From Dyella flagellata (lineage in GTDB: Bacteria; Pseudomonadota; Gammaproteobacteria; Xanthomonadales; Rhodanobacteraceae), in contig NZ_BSOA01000013.1 in NCBI RefSeq assembly GCF_030160275.1, forward strand, positions 1-64,000: DNA of 64,000 nt, written 5' to 3'. This document shows, piece by piece, positions 53,573 to 63,218 of this stretch. Position 1 is the first letter of the stretch; each line of letters opens with the position of its first letter. The notes under the pieces are model-generated. The model did not search any database. It had not been told where the DNA came from and saw only the letters and a program-made list of their open reading frames with translations. The position numbers were made by a program, and so were the translations under genes.

Positions 53573-54283
53573 CTATTCAAGCAATTGCCGGTACTTCGGA
53601 TCGCGCGAACGGGACAGCAGGCTGCGCACCGTCACGCCGTCGTAGTCGGGCAGGTCGGCCTTGGCGCCGTGTTCCAGGAACATGCGAACATGCTTAGCGT
53701 CGCTGCGTTTTTTCAGCATGAAATGCAACGGGGTTTTGCCGCTGATGTCCTGCACATTGGGATCCGCGCCACATTCAAGCAGCGTCTTGGCGGCGGCAAA
53801 ATGGCTCCATTTGATCGCAAACATCAGCGGCGTTTCCTCACCAGGCGGATCGATGTCCGCACCTGCCTTGACCAGCAGCTTGATCGCAGCCGGACTGTCG
53901 TTGAAAGCCGCGGCCCATAGGCAGTAATTGGGATTTGCGCCACGCTTGAGCAGATGACCGGCCAGCTCGAGATTCTTGCCGCGGCCGATGGCATACCAAA
54001 GCGGCGTTGCCTTCCACTGTCCTTCGGTGAAGGCCTCCTGGTCGATGCTCAGGCCGGCATCGAGCAATACCTGCGCCGTCTTGATGCTGTCGGGTGCGGG
54101 CAAGCCGCGCTTGGCTATCTCGATCCCGCAGCACAGGTGCAGGAGATTTTCGCCCTTTTCGCCATGATACTTCAGCAACTCGGGGTGATCCTGCAACGCT
54201 GACTTGATCGCCCTCCAGTCCAACGCCTTGATCGACGCGAGCATCTTTGTTTTGGAGACCGGCTTGCTGTTTGTGGTCGTCAT
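53573..54283 (-). CDS. Ankyrin-repeat protein
   Basis: A protein of 236 residues made of about five ankyrin repeats. The clearest are GKTPLHFMLKKRSDAKHVRMF, ETPLMFAIKWSHFAAAKTLL with ECGADPNVQD, and LLKRGANPNYCLWAAAFNDS. No signal peptide or membrane segment is visible. Ankyrin repeats bind proteins, so a structural or inhibitory partner role inside the cell is the natural guess, for instance with the giant synthetases. I cannot name a function. The start ATG overlaps the PKS stop (ATGA), so it is translated with the PKS. It is not a component of typical NRPS lines, which makes its position between PKS and MbtH worth noting. Confidence 0.88.
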   Translation of the reverse strand: MTTTNSKPVSKTKMLASIKALDWRAIKSALQDHPELLKYHGEKGENLLHLCCGIEIAKRGLPAPDSIKTAQVLLDAGLSIDQEAFTEGQWKATPLWYAIGRGKNLELAGHLLKRGANPNYCLWAAAFNDSPAAIKLLVKAGADIDPPGEETPLMFAIKWSHFAAAKTLLECGADPNVQDISGKTPLHFMLKKRSDAKHVRMFLEHGAKADLPDYDGVTVRSLLSRSRDPKYRQLLE

Positions 54284-57200
54284 TGCACACTATCCACGGG
54301 TTGGCTGAGGCTGGCTGCCGCAGCTTTGGCGCACGCCATATACGCATGCTCAAAGCGCTGCAGAAAGAGTTCGATGGTACTGGCCTTGTGCAGCGCTTTT
54401 GAAAATGTCACGCCTATGCTGAGCCTGGCGTCGGCCATGCCGGCCACGATTTCCAAGACGTGCGAGCGTTCGTTGACGGGGTCTTGCGTCCATCCAGGTG
54501 ATTCGACGGCCAGTTCGAACCCCTTCCCCGCAGAGGGTTTCTGTCCGCCTTGTCCCAAATAGAGCACCAGCGCTTCAGGTTGGTTGCCGTATCGGATCAG
54601 GTCATCACACAGATAAGCCAGCACGCCATAGTCGAGACCGCGGCTGGATGCTTCATTCAACGCTTCTTGCACCGCTATCGCATGGACTTGGGCGGACGAT
54701 GACGGGCGTGGAATGGCGAAAGGATACAGGGCAGTGAACCAGCCTACTGTGCGTGAGAGATCCATGTCCGGCGCAATGCCGTCACGGCCATGCCCTTCCA
54801 GCGCCACCAGCGTACTCCCCGGCCCCATCCAATCCGCGAAAGCCGTTCCCAGCGCAGCCAGGAACAGGGCAAACGGCGAGACGCCTGCGCGCGCAAACAG
54901 ATGCGCCTCGTCCAGCGTGAGCTCCCGGCTCAGCGTGGCGGCGGAGGCCACAGTGTTGCGCCCGTCTGGGAAGTCGCGTGGCAGCACGTTATGGTCGGCG
55001 GACAGCATGCGCAACCAGGCGTCGCGAACAGCCGCTACCGGCAAGGCATCGGCATAGGCGCGCAGACTTTCCGCCCACTGCTTATAGGAGGTGGACTTGC
55101 TCGCCAAGCGTAACGGCTCACCGCGCGCAAGCTGCTCGTAGCCGGTATGCAGGTCTTCAAGCAGGATTCGCCACGAAATCGCATCCACCACCAGGTGGTG
55201 GGCGCAGATCATCAGCCGATCGTTATCAGCATCGCCGCTGTCGAAGAACACCGCCTTGATCAGCAAACCCTGATCAAGGTCGAGCGCCACCTGCACGCGC
55301 GCGCAAACCGCGCTTAGCCTGCCCTGATAGTGTTCCGGCGTGCAGTCGCTCAGATCTTCGACCTCCAGCACGATGCGCGGCGCATAGGGCAACAACTGCT
55401 GTTGCCAGTGGCCATCGCGCTGAAAGAAGCGCGTGCGTAACGCATCGTGTTGTTTCAAAAGCCCCAGCATGGCTTCATTCATCCGCCCGGCATCCAGGCG
55501 TTGCGTCGTCTTCAGCAGAAAGGCCTGGTTGAAATGCTGCACTTGTGGCAATGCCTGCTCGAAAAACCAGAGCTGGATCGGCGTAAGCGGCAGATCCCCG
55601 GTCACTTCCGCGTCATCCATGGCCGAACGCGATGGCGCCGACTTGTCCAGCGACGCGCACAGCGCATCGATAGTTCCGCTCTCCATGGCCGCGAACGGCC
55701 CTATGCGCAAGCCGCGCTCGGTCGCCTTCGCTGCGATCTGCAAGCTGGTGACCGAGTCGCCGCCAAGCATGACGAAGCTGTCCGTCACCCCGATGGGGCT
55801 GACACCGAGATATTGCTCCCAGATATCGACCATCCGTGCTTCGGTTTCATTGCGTGCTGGCGCATAGGCGCTATCCAGATGTTCCGGGCGCTGTCCCGCA
55901 GTGCTGCGCCTCGACTCAGCCGGCAGCCAATCCAGCGGACTAGGGCCGTTCGTCGCAGCCATGGATGCCGCCAAGTCGTTCACGTTGGAAGGTGAAACCA
56001 GTACTTGCGGCTGCTCGATCGATAGTGCCAATACCCATGCACGCAAGCCGTCCGCAACCGCCAGCGGTGCAGGATCGGCTGGGCTGCCGGCAGGCTGTTT
56101 CACCCTGGCGCTCATGCCTACGCCAGCCCATCCGTCCCAATTGATCGATCGCACATACGTCCGTCCGCTGGCCCAGGCTTCATTCGCGTAGGCGTCCATA
56201 AAGGCATTGGCCGCAGCGTAATCGCCGTTACCGGCGCCGCCAATAATGGCGCGCAGGGAGGAAAACAGCAGCACGAAGTCAGGTGGCCGGTCGGCAAACA
56301 GGGCGCAGATCACCTCCGTACCCTTGACCTTGGCCCGAAGCCCCTCCCATGCGGAAACCTCGCTCATGCGCTGCACGATGGTCGTCGGCAGGCTTCCGGC
56401 CGCGTGGATGACTCCGTTGATCGCACCGAAGCGCTCCTCCGCGGCGAGCCTCGCACGGAGCATGGCTTCGCCATCGGTGACGTCCGCTTGCAGCACCAGT
56501 AATTCGGCACCCTGTTCGCGCAGGCGTTGCAGCCTATCGTCGGCACCCAGGTTGCGCGAAATCAGCACCAGCTTCGCCTGCATCTGCCGCGCCAGATATT
56601 CCGCTATTTCCAGCCCGATGCCGCCAAGCCCGCCGGTGATCAGGTAGACACCGCGGTGCCGTAGCAAAAGTCCGTCGGTTGCGGAAATACGCACCGGCTC
56701 AAAGACGCGCTGCCAGCGCAGTCGTCCGCGCAAGGCGACTTCTGCGGTTGACGCATCGCCAAGCAGCTCGTCCAGGAGCATCTGCGCCTTCGCGCCGTGG
56801 GCAAACGCGGTCGCGCTTTGGGCCGGCAGATCGACGCTCTTGAAAATTAGTCCGGGATATTCCTGCGCCAGCACCTTGCCGAGCCCGCGGGCCAGCGCTT
56901 TCTCGGCGAAGCAAGCCTCTTCGCCGTCGACGCTCCACATGCCGTTGGACACCACGATCATGCTAGCCGACACGCCAGCGCCGGCGGGGATCGCGCCACC
57001 GCCCAAGAGTTTTTCGCCCAAGGCCTGCGCCAGCCACATCGGCACGCAGAACCATGGACTCGGCCCCTCGGACGGCCATTCGCCGGCCAGTTGCACGAAG
57101 TAGCTGTCGAAAAACACGAAGCGATTCGTGCCAGCGCGCGAAAACTCGTGGTCTTGCAACAGACGGGCATAGCTATCGCGTCGGCAACCATCCAACGCCA

Positions 57201-59871
57201 AGGCGCCGTCCATGCCGGCAGGAACCTGGCGATGATGCACCCGCACCACCGATGCGCCCCCCTGCATGAGCGATGAAGCCAGCGATTCGGCCAGCACATC
57301 GCCAGCGGCGGCAAGCAGGAAATAGTTCGTGCCACAGCTGTCAACCGCCACTGGAGAGGCCACGTGCTGTCGCCATACCGGCAGCTGGAACCAACTTTCG
57401 ACATCGTTGCTTGCGCTTGACCGCGCTTCGCTTTCGGTCGTCGTGGGATGACCCTCGGAGGTATCGATCCAGTAGCGTTTTCGTTCGAATGGATAGGGCG
57501 GCAGCTCGATGCGTCTGCCTTCGCCGTACACCGCTGCTGGCGGCCTGGGTGGCACTTGCCCGAGCCTCCACAGTTCGCCGACGATACGTAACAGTTGCTG
57601 ATAGTGCTCCTGGACAGTGTCCGTGGCCCTCCATAACTGCAGCGCCCCATCCTCCGAGGCGTGCACGGGATCGATATGCACAGCATGCAGCGCGGCGATC
57701 GTGGCTGCATCGGGCTCAAACCTTCGACCGCCACGCACCTGCTTGATCCAAGCCCGCCAATAGGCGGCCTGGGTGACCTGCTCGGCCGTGCACCAGCGAC
57801 CGCTGCATTGCGAGAAATAGGCGATTCGAGGGGTGGCCAGCGTCATCGTTGACAGCAGGGCTTCCAGCTTCGTTTCCAGGGGCGTGCTTGCAGGGGGCTC
57901 ATCCAGCAAGCGGGCAATTTTCAACCCGTCTTCTAGCGTGCACACCCCTGCCAGGCAGGCTGCGATCAATTCATCGGCGCCGAAGGCGACTATCGCCTGC
58001 AAAGCGATGCCGAGCCGCAGGATAAAACCGCCGAGCAGATAGCCCGCAGCAAATCGCCAAACCGAGCTGTCCTGCCTGAATCCAGCGGCGGGCGTAGGCC
58101 ATGTCGGCACGAGCATGTCGATCGTCAGACCGGCTGCCGAAAAGGTCTGCGCGTCGGCAGCCGTCCAATCACGAAAGACCGCACTGTGACGGTAATAGCC
58201 TTGCACCAGCTGGCACCAGGCCGAAGAGGCGCCGTCGATGAACAAGGCTGGCCTGCGTGTGGAAGCTTCACTGTCAGGCGCCGGCGCCGATACGGCTTCG
58301 AGCTGCCCGATGAGTTCTGCGCGGTTGCCAACGAAGAAGGCGCGTTCCTTCAAATCGGTCCGACCGTGGCGCAGAGTGAAGGCGATATCGCGCAAGGCAG
58401 CGCCGTCGTGTCGACGCAAATATTCACCCAGGCGCTTGCGCGCGGCCGTCAAAGCCGTCTTGCTGTTGGCCGAAAGCACCATCAACTGCGGATCCTCGTC
58501 CGCTGGCGGCACTGGCATCGTCGGCGCAGGCGCCTGTTCCAGAACCAGATGGGCGTTGGTACCACCCAGGCCGAACGAGCTGACCGCAGCGCGGCGAGGC
58601 CTCTCGGCAGCGGGCCATGGAACGGGCACGCTGTTGATGTAGAACGGGCTGCCGCCGAGGTCCAGCTCGGGGTTAGGCGTCGAAAAATGCAGCGTGGGCG
58701 GAATCCAACCATGCTGCATGGCGAGGATAGCCTTGATCAATCCCGCCATGCCTGCAGCCGTATCCGGGTGGCCGATGTTGCCCTTCACGGATCCGAGCGC
58801 GCAGTACTGTCGCCGCGCCGTCTGGTCGCGGAATGCACGCGTCAGCGCCTCGAATTCGATCGGGTCGCCTTTGAGCGTGCCCGTGCCATGCGCCTCAACA
58901 TAGTCGATGCTGTCCGGATGCACGTCAGCCAGGCGTAGCGCCTTGCGGATCACTTTGTATTGCCCGCTGACTGAGGGCGACAGATAGCCAACTTTAAGCG
59001 AGCCATCGTTGTTGACGGCGGAGGCACGGATCACCGCGCGGATGTTGTCGCCATCCCTGAGGGCATCATCCAGGCGCCTCAGCACGACGACGCCAACGCC
59101 ATTGCTGGCCACGGTTCCCGCGGCCAAGGCATCGAATGGGCGGCAACGACCGTCGGCCGCGAGAATATTGCCTTCCTGGTAAGTGAGCGGCGTAGCGGGT
59201 TCGAGCCCGGCCGTCACCGCACCGGCCAGTGCCATGTCGCATTCGCCGCCCAGCAGGCTTCGGCAAGCCAGATGCACGGCAACCAGGGATGTGGAGCATG
59301 TGGTCTGCACGGTGACGGCAGGGCCGGTCAGGCCGAGCTTGTAGGCCGCCGCGGTAGTGAGATGATCCTTGTCGTTGCCGATGATCTTCTGAAACCCGAT
59401 CTGTGCGCGAGCCAGCCAGCCGCTTGCCAACAAGCGCATGGTATAGGCGCTGAATCCGCTGCCGGCGAACAGGCCGATGCCGCCAGCAAACTTTTCCGGT
59501 GCGTAACCCGCACTCTCAAGCGCCATCCAAGCTTGTTCGAGAAACAGCCGTTGCTGCGGGTCGAGTATCTCTGCGTCGCTGGCCGAATAGCCGAACAGGC
59601 CGGCGTCGAAGTATTCCGAATCTTCCAGTAGCCCCAGGGCACGAATCAGAGCAGGATCGCGCAGACGTTCCTCGCCGACCCCCGCGGCTCGCAATTGTGC
59701 ATCCGACAGCCTGCGGATGCCCTCCCTGCCTTCCATGAGCAATTGCCAATACTGGCCCAGATCACGCGCTCCCGGCATGCACGCGGCCATACCTATTACG
59801 GCGATTTCCAACCCCGTCATGCGGCTGGCCGCCGAAGCGCGCGCGGTAGCAGCGGGATTATGACTGGACAT
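54280..59871 (-). CDS. PKS with KS-AT(dead)-KR-ACP followed by an epimerisation-type domain
   Basis: A protein of 1,863 residues. KS ~20-450 is complete: TTCSTS with the active Cys, EAHGTGT, and GNIGHPDTAAG. The AT region (~545-830) is badly decayed: GQGxQ is replaced by DGASSAW, and the GHSxG serine site reads AFGADEL, so it cannot load an extender. KR ~900-1290 looks active (TGGLGGIG; Ser and Tyr in FSSLRAIIGGAGNGDYAAA). ACP ~1355-1425 (LGGDSVTS). The last ~410 residues are an NRPS epimerisation-type domain: PLTPIQLWFFEQ, HHLVVDAISW, EGHGRDG, RTVGWFTALYP. An E domain after a PKS carrier is unusual because a malonate-derived unit has no alpha stereocentre. A separate acyltransferase must be encoded elsewhere if the KS extends. 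The gap to the upstream NRPS is 44 bases. The first ATG has a weak RBS, and Met18 just before the KS is an alternative start. Confidence 0.93.
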   Translation of the reverse strand: MSSHNPAATARASAASRMTGLEIAVIGMAACMPGARDLGQYWQLLMEGREGIRRLSDAQLRAAGVGEERLRDPALIRALGLLEDSEYFDAGLFGYSASDAEILDPQQRLFLEQAWMALESAGYAPEKFAGGIGLFAGSGFSAYTMRLLASGWLARAQIGFQKIIGNDKDHLTTAAAYKLGLTGPAVTVQTTCSTSLVAVHLACRSLLGGECDMALAGAVTAGLEPATPLTYQEGNILAADGRCRPFDALAAGTVASNGVGVVVLRRLDDALRDGDNIRAVIRASAVNNDGSLKVGYLSPSVSGQYKVIRKALRLADVHPDSIDYVEAHGTGTLKGDPIEFEALTRAFRDQTARRQYCALGSVKGNIGHPDTAAGMAGLIKAILAMQHGWIPPTLHFSTPNPELDLGGSPFYINSVPVPWPAAERPRRAAVSSFGLGGTNAHLVLEQAPAPTMPVPPADEDPQLMVLSANSKTALTAARKRLGEYLRRHDGAALRDIAFTLRHGRTDLKERAFFVGNRAELIGQLEAVSAPAPDSEASTRRPALFIDGASSAWCQLVQGYYRHSAVFRDWTAADAQTFSAAGLTIDMLVPTWPTPAAGFRQDSSVWRFAAGYLLGGFILRLGIALQAIVAFGADELIAACLAGVCTLEDGLKIARLLDEPPASTPLETKLEALLSTMTLATPRIAYFSQCSGRWCTAEQVTQAAYWRAWIKQVRGGRRFEPDAATIAALHAVHIDPVHASEDGALQLWRATDTVQEHYQQLLRIVGELWRLGQVPPRPPAAVYGEGRRIELPPYPFERKRYWIDTSEGHPTTTESEARSSASNDVESWFQLPVWRQHVASPVAVDSCGTNYFLLAAAGDVLAESLASSLMQGGASVVRVHHRQVPAGMDGALALDGCRRDSYARLLQDHEFSRAGTNRFVFFDSYFVQLAGEWPSEGPSPWFCVPMWLAQALGEKLLGGGAIPAGAGVSASMIVVSNGMWSVDGEEACFAEKALARGLGKVLAQEYPGLIFKSVDLPAQSATAFAHGAKAQMLLDELLGDASTAEVALRGRLRWQRVFEPVRISATDGLLLRHRGVYLITGGLGGIGLEIAEYLARQMQAKLVLISRNLGADDRLQRLREQGAELLVLQADVTDGEAMLRARLAAEERFGAINGVIHAAGSLPTTIVQRMSEVSAWEGLRAKVKGTEVICALFADRPPDFVLLFSSLRAIIGGAGNGDYAAANAFMDAYANEAWASGRTYVRSINWDGWAGVGMSARVKQPAGSPADPAPLAVADGLRAWVLALSIEQPQVLVSPSNVNDLAASMAATNGPSPLDWLPAESRRSTAGQRPEHLDSAYAPARNETEARMVDIWEQYLGVSPIGVTDSFVMLGGDSVTSLQIAAKATERGLRIGPFAAMESGTIDALCASLDKSAPSRSAMDDAEVTGDLPLTPIQLWFFEQALPQVQHFNQAFLLKTTQRLDAGRMNEAMLGLLKQHDALRTRFFQRDGHWQQQLLPYAPRIVLEVEDLSDCTPEHYQGRLSAVCARVQVALDLDQGLLIKAVFFDSGDADNDRLMICAHHLVVDAISWRILLEDLHTGYEQLARGEPLRLASKSTSYKQWAESLRAYADALPVAAVRDAWLRMLSADHNVLPRDFPDGRNTVASAATLSRELTLDEAHLFARAGVSPFALFLAALGTAFADWMGPGSTLVALEGHGRDGIAPDMDLSRTVGWFTALYPFAIPRPSSSAQVHAIAVQEALNEASSRGLDYGVLAYLCDDLIRYGNQPEALVLYLGQGGQKPSAGKGFELAVESPGWTQDPVNERSHVLEIVAGMADARLSIGVTFSKALHKASTIELFLQRFEHAYMACAKAAAASLSQPVDSVQ

Positions 59872-59915
59872 GGGCGAGTAATGGTTGCGTCATGACGGTT
59901 GTCGAGGCGGCCGGC

Positions 59916-62900
59916 TCAAGCCGGATCGCTCACTCCTTTCAATGCTTGCCTCATTCTCTGTAGCTGCTCGCGTTCCTGTTCGCCTGCGTCGGCAAGCTCC
60001 CGTTCCGGCACCTGCCGGGTCCTGTCGCGCAAGCTTTGCAAATAGGTTGCACAACTGCGGATGGTGGGATACTCAAACAGAGAAACCGCCGGAAATTCCA
60101 CGCCGATCCATTCCGCCACCCGGCGATACACCACATACAAACTCATCGAATCGCCACCGGCTTCAAAGAAATTGTCGGTGGGGCTCATCGACGCATTGCC
60201 CAGCACCTCACCCCAGATCGCCAACAGCTGTCGCTCGATGTCGTCACCGAAAGCTTCGGGCTGGCCGCGTTCCGCGGGCCTGGCACGTGCACGCAATGCG
60301 TTGCGGTCGATCTTGCCGTTCGCAAGCAGCGGCAACGCGTCGATGCATTGAATGCTATGCGGCAGCATGTACGAAGGCAGTTCCTGCGCCGCAAAGTGAC
60401 GTAGGGCCTGTTCCGAAACGACACAACCGCGCTTTATTTCGACCAGGGCCACCAGCCGCGGGAATTCGCCTTGCGTCTCCAGCAGCACGGCCACCTGCGC
60501 CACCGCCGGATGTGCACCGAGGGCTGCTTCCACTTCGCTCAGCTCGACCCGATATCCGCGGATCTTGACCTGATCGTCGCGGCGGCCCTGGTACACCAGC
60601 TGCCCATCGGCGAGGCGCATTCCCAGATCACCTGTGCGGTACATGCGCGAACCGATTCGAGCGCCGGCCTGGTGATCCGGCAGAAAAGCCGCCGCCGTCA
60701 GTGCCGGCTGACCTGCATAGCCGCGCCCCACGCCCGCGCCGGCGATGAAGATCTCGCCGGTCGCGCCGTCCCGAACGGCTTGCATGCTCTCATCCAACAA
60801 ATGGATGGCCGTATGGTCGATCGCCTTGCCGATCGGCGCCACGGACGCGATCTTCCTGCCCGTCATGTCGCAGGCCGTGCTGCCGACCACGGTTTCCGTG
60901 GGACCATATTCGTTGACGAAGCGTATGCCGGTGTCCAGCCACGGTTGCAGGTCAGCGGCAGCCAGTGCCTCGCCGCCGACTACGCAGACCTCGCACCAGC
61001 GGCGATTCGGCGGCTGGGACTGCTGGCGCAGGATACGCAAATGCGAAGGCGTCAGCTTGACCACGGCAAAAGGATCATGCCCCGTCAGCGCCGCGTGCAA
61101 CCCCTCCACTCCGTGGGCGCGCGTGGCCATATGCACGCGCTGACCGACCATCAGCGGCCCCCACAGGGTCGTGATCGTCATGTCCGACAGCAAGGAGGTA
61201 TGCAGCAGACTGGGCGCCGCATGCATGGCGTAGTGCCGTGTGCTCCAGGCCAGGTAGTTGTTCAGGCCGCGATGCGTGACCATCACGCCCTTGGGAACAC
61301 CTGAGGAACCCGACGTATAAAGGATGTAAGCCAGACTGTCTTGGTCGACATCCTTCGAGATTGCGGCAAGGCTTGCCTCGACTTGCTGCAGCTGCGAAGG
61401 GTGCAACGCATGCGCACCGCAGAGCCTGGCCCGGTCGGCATCGGGAGCACACAGCACTCGACGCAACCCTGCGGCTTGGATTTGTGCCTGTACCCGCGCA
61501 GACGGAAGGTCAAGGTCCAGCGGCACATAGGCGGCGCCGGCCTGCATCACGCCGAGCATGGCGGGAATTGCCGCCATGCCCAGATCGATCGCCACCCCGA
61601 TCCTTTCTTCGTCGCCAATACCAAGCTCGCGCAACCGTCGACACCATTGGCTCGCCTGGCGTTGCAACTGTGCATAGGAGAGCGAGCCCTCTTCGCTCTC
61701 TATCGCGATGCGATCGGGTACCTCGCGTGCCCATTGCGCAATCCGCCCATGCAGCAGGCAGGCCGCATTCACACTCGAATCCGGGCGAACGGCATCCGTG
61801 CTCGGCACGGCCGGCATGACATTGAGCTGCGCCAGCAAGTCGCGCAAGCTGCCATGCGGTTGCTCAAGCACACGTTGTACCAGCGCCTGGTACGTGCTTC
61901 GCATGCCCTCGATAGTCGTGCGATGAAACAGATCGCTGCGATATTCGATCGCGCCGGTGAGAGTGGCTCCATCGTAGTCGAGAAGCATTGTCAGGTCGCA
62001 CTTGGTGCGCCCGCTGTGCAACACGAACGGTTCAACATGCAGTCCGGAACGCTGGTAGCCGTCCGCGCCACGCTCCTGGAAGGCGAACATCACGCGATAG
62101 GCTGCCAGGGCGTCGCGGCGCAGCGCGGGATTCGTGTCACGGCCGGCCAAACCTGGCGCTTGCTGCTTGTACGGCAAAAGCTCAAGGATGCCTTGGCGAC
62201 AGCGGTGCAAATAGTCGATCACCGTGGTATCGAGATCCACCGGCAGCACGAACAACAGCGTGTTGACGAAGCACCCGATCATCTCCAACTCTTCCGGGCG
62301 CTCGCGGCAATTGACCGGGCAGGCTATGCGCGTGCCGCCCCGTCCCGACCGGCTGAGCAACAGCAGGTTGAACAAGGCCAGGAAGACCACGAATGCCGTG
62401 GTTTGCACTTGACCCGACAGATGCCGCAAGCGGGCTGTCAGATCGCCCGTAACCGTCAACGGCACGCTTTCGCAGGGGTAGTCCAGCGAATCGCGACGAG
62501 GCATATCGACCGGCAACAGCACATCCGGTTGGCTTGCCGCGCCGTGCAGCGGCAGCCGCTCGGTCGAATCCGCCGCGGCGTAGCCGGGATCCCGCGCCCG
62601 CGCCAGGGCATAGTGAAAATACTGGCATGGCAGCGGCGGCAAGAGTTCATGATCGCCTGCTATCAGTCGTTCGTACTGACGCACGATCTCACCCACCAGC
62701 AGCTGGCGCGACCAGCCATCAAAAACGATATGGTGAATGACCAGCACGATGACGTGCAGGGTATCGTGCACTTTCAGCCTGGCAGCGCGAATCGGAAGCT
62801 CGTGCGACAGCACAAACGGCTGGGCAATGAATCCGGCGACCCATGCCTCATGCGACGCCCATTCGGCATCGTGTTCGCCGCAATCGCGCACCATCCAATG

Positions 62901-63218
62901 GATCGCATCGTCAGCCGCGGCGCTCTGCACTAATTGGCCGCCTTCCAGCCTAAATGTGGCTCGCAAGATGCTGTGCCGCTGCACCACGCGCTGCAACGCG
63001 CTCTCAAGCGCGCCCGTATCGATGCGGCCTTCCAGCCGCAGACCGATCGGAACATGATAGCTGGACGGACCCTCGCGAAACTCTTCGGCAAGATAGATGG
63101 CGCTTTGAAACGGCGTCAACGGATAGATGCCGCCCGCCCCATCTTGGACAAGCATGGGCGGCTCCCGCCGCTTCTTCAGCAGCGCACGGAACAATGCCTG
63201 TCTGGACAGCTCCGTCAT
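59916..63218 (-). CDS. NRPS, C-A(Asn)-T
   Basis: Single elongation module of 1,100 residues. Layout: C ~25-450 with intact HHIVFDG; A ~470-960 with pocket D-M-T-K-V-G-E-V-G, closest to asparagine; T ~985-1060 (EAGGDSMS, Ser present). It ends with a Glu/Gln/Arg-rich tail suited to docking. The C domain needs an upstream acyl donor, yet the only upstream gene seen is an SHMT-family enzyme, so either another synthetase lies beyond 64000 or this protein works out of order. Next along is the AT-less PKS, so the Asn-containing chain may be handed to its KS. The start at 63218 makes an ATGA overlap with the SHMT stop; the frame is open 20 codons further but these overlap the SHMT gene. Confidence 0.95.
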   Translation of the reverse strand: MTELSRQALFRALLKKRREPPMLVQDGAGGIYPLTPFQSAIYLAEEFREGPSSYHVPIGLRLEGRIDTGALESALQRVVQRHSILRATFRLEGGQLVQSAAADDAIHWMVRDCGEHDAEWASHEAWVAGFIAQPFVLSHELPIRAARLKVHDTLHVIVLVIHHIVFDGWSRQLLVGEIVRQYERLIAGDHELLPPLPCQYFHYALARARDPGYAAADSTERLPLHGAASQPDVLLPVDMPRRDSLDYPCESVPLTVTGDLTARLRHLSGQVQTTAFVVFLALFNLLLLSRSGRGGTRIACPVNCRERPEELEMIGCFVNTLLFVLPVDLDTTVIDYLHRCRQGILELLPYKQQAPGLAGRDTNPALRRDALAAYRVMFAFQERGADGYQRSGLHVEPFVLHSGRTKCDLTMLLDYDGATLTGAIEYRSDLFHRTTIEGMRSTYQALVQRVLEQPHGSLRDLLAQLNVMPAVPSTDAVRPDSSVNAACLLHGRIAQWAREVPDRIAIESEEGSLSYAQLQRQASQWCRRLRELGIGDEERIGVAIDLGMAAIPAMLGVMQAGAAYVPLDLDLPSARVQAQIQAAGLRRVLCAPDADRARLCGAHALHPSQLQQVEASLAAISKDVDQDSLAYILYTSGSSGVPKGVMVTHRGLNNYLAWSTRHYAMHAAPSLLHTSLLSDMTITTLWGPLMVGQRVHMATRAHGVEGLHAALTGHDPFAVVKLTPSHLRILRQQSQPPNRRWCEVCVVGGEALAAADLQPWLDTGIRFVNEYGPTETVVGSTACDMTGRKIASVAPIGKAIDHTAIHLLDESMQAVRDGATGEIFIAGAGVGRGYAGQPALTAAAFLPDHQAGARIGSRMYRTGDLGMRLADGQLVYQGRRDDQVKIRGYRVELSEVEAALGAHPAVAQVAVLLETQGEFPRLVALVEIKRGCVVSEQALRHFAAQELPSYMLPHSIQCIDALPLLANGKIDRNALRARARPAERGQPEAFGDDIERQLLAIWGEVLGNASMSPTDNFFEAGGDSMSLYVVYRRVAEWIGVEFPAVSLFEYPTIRSCATYLQSLRDRTRQVPERELADAGEQEREQLQRMRQALKGVSDPA

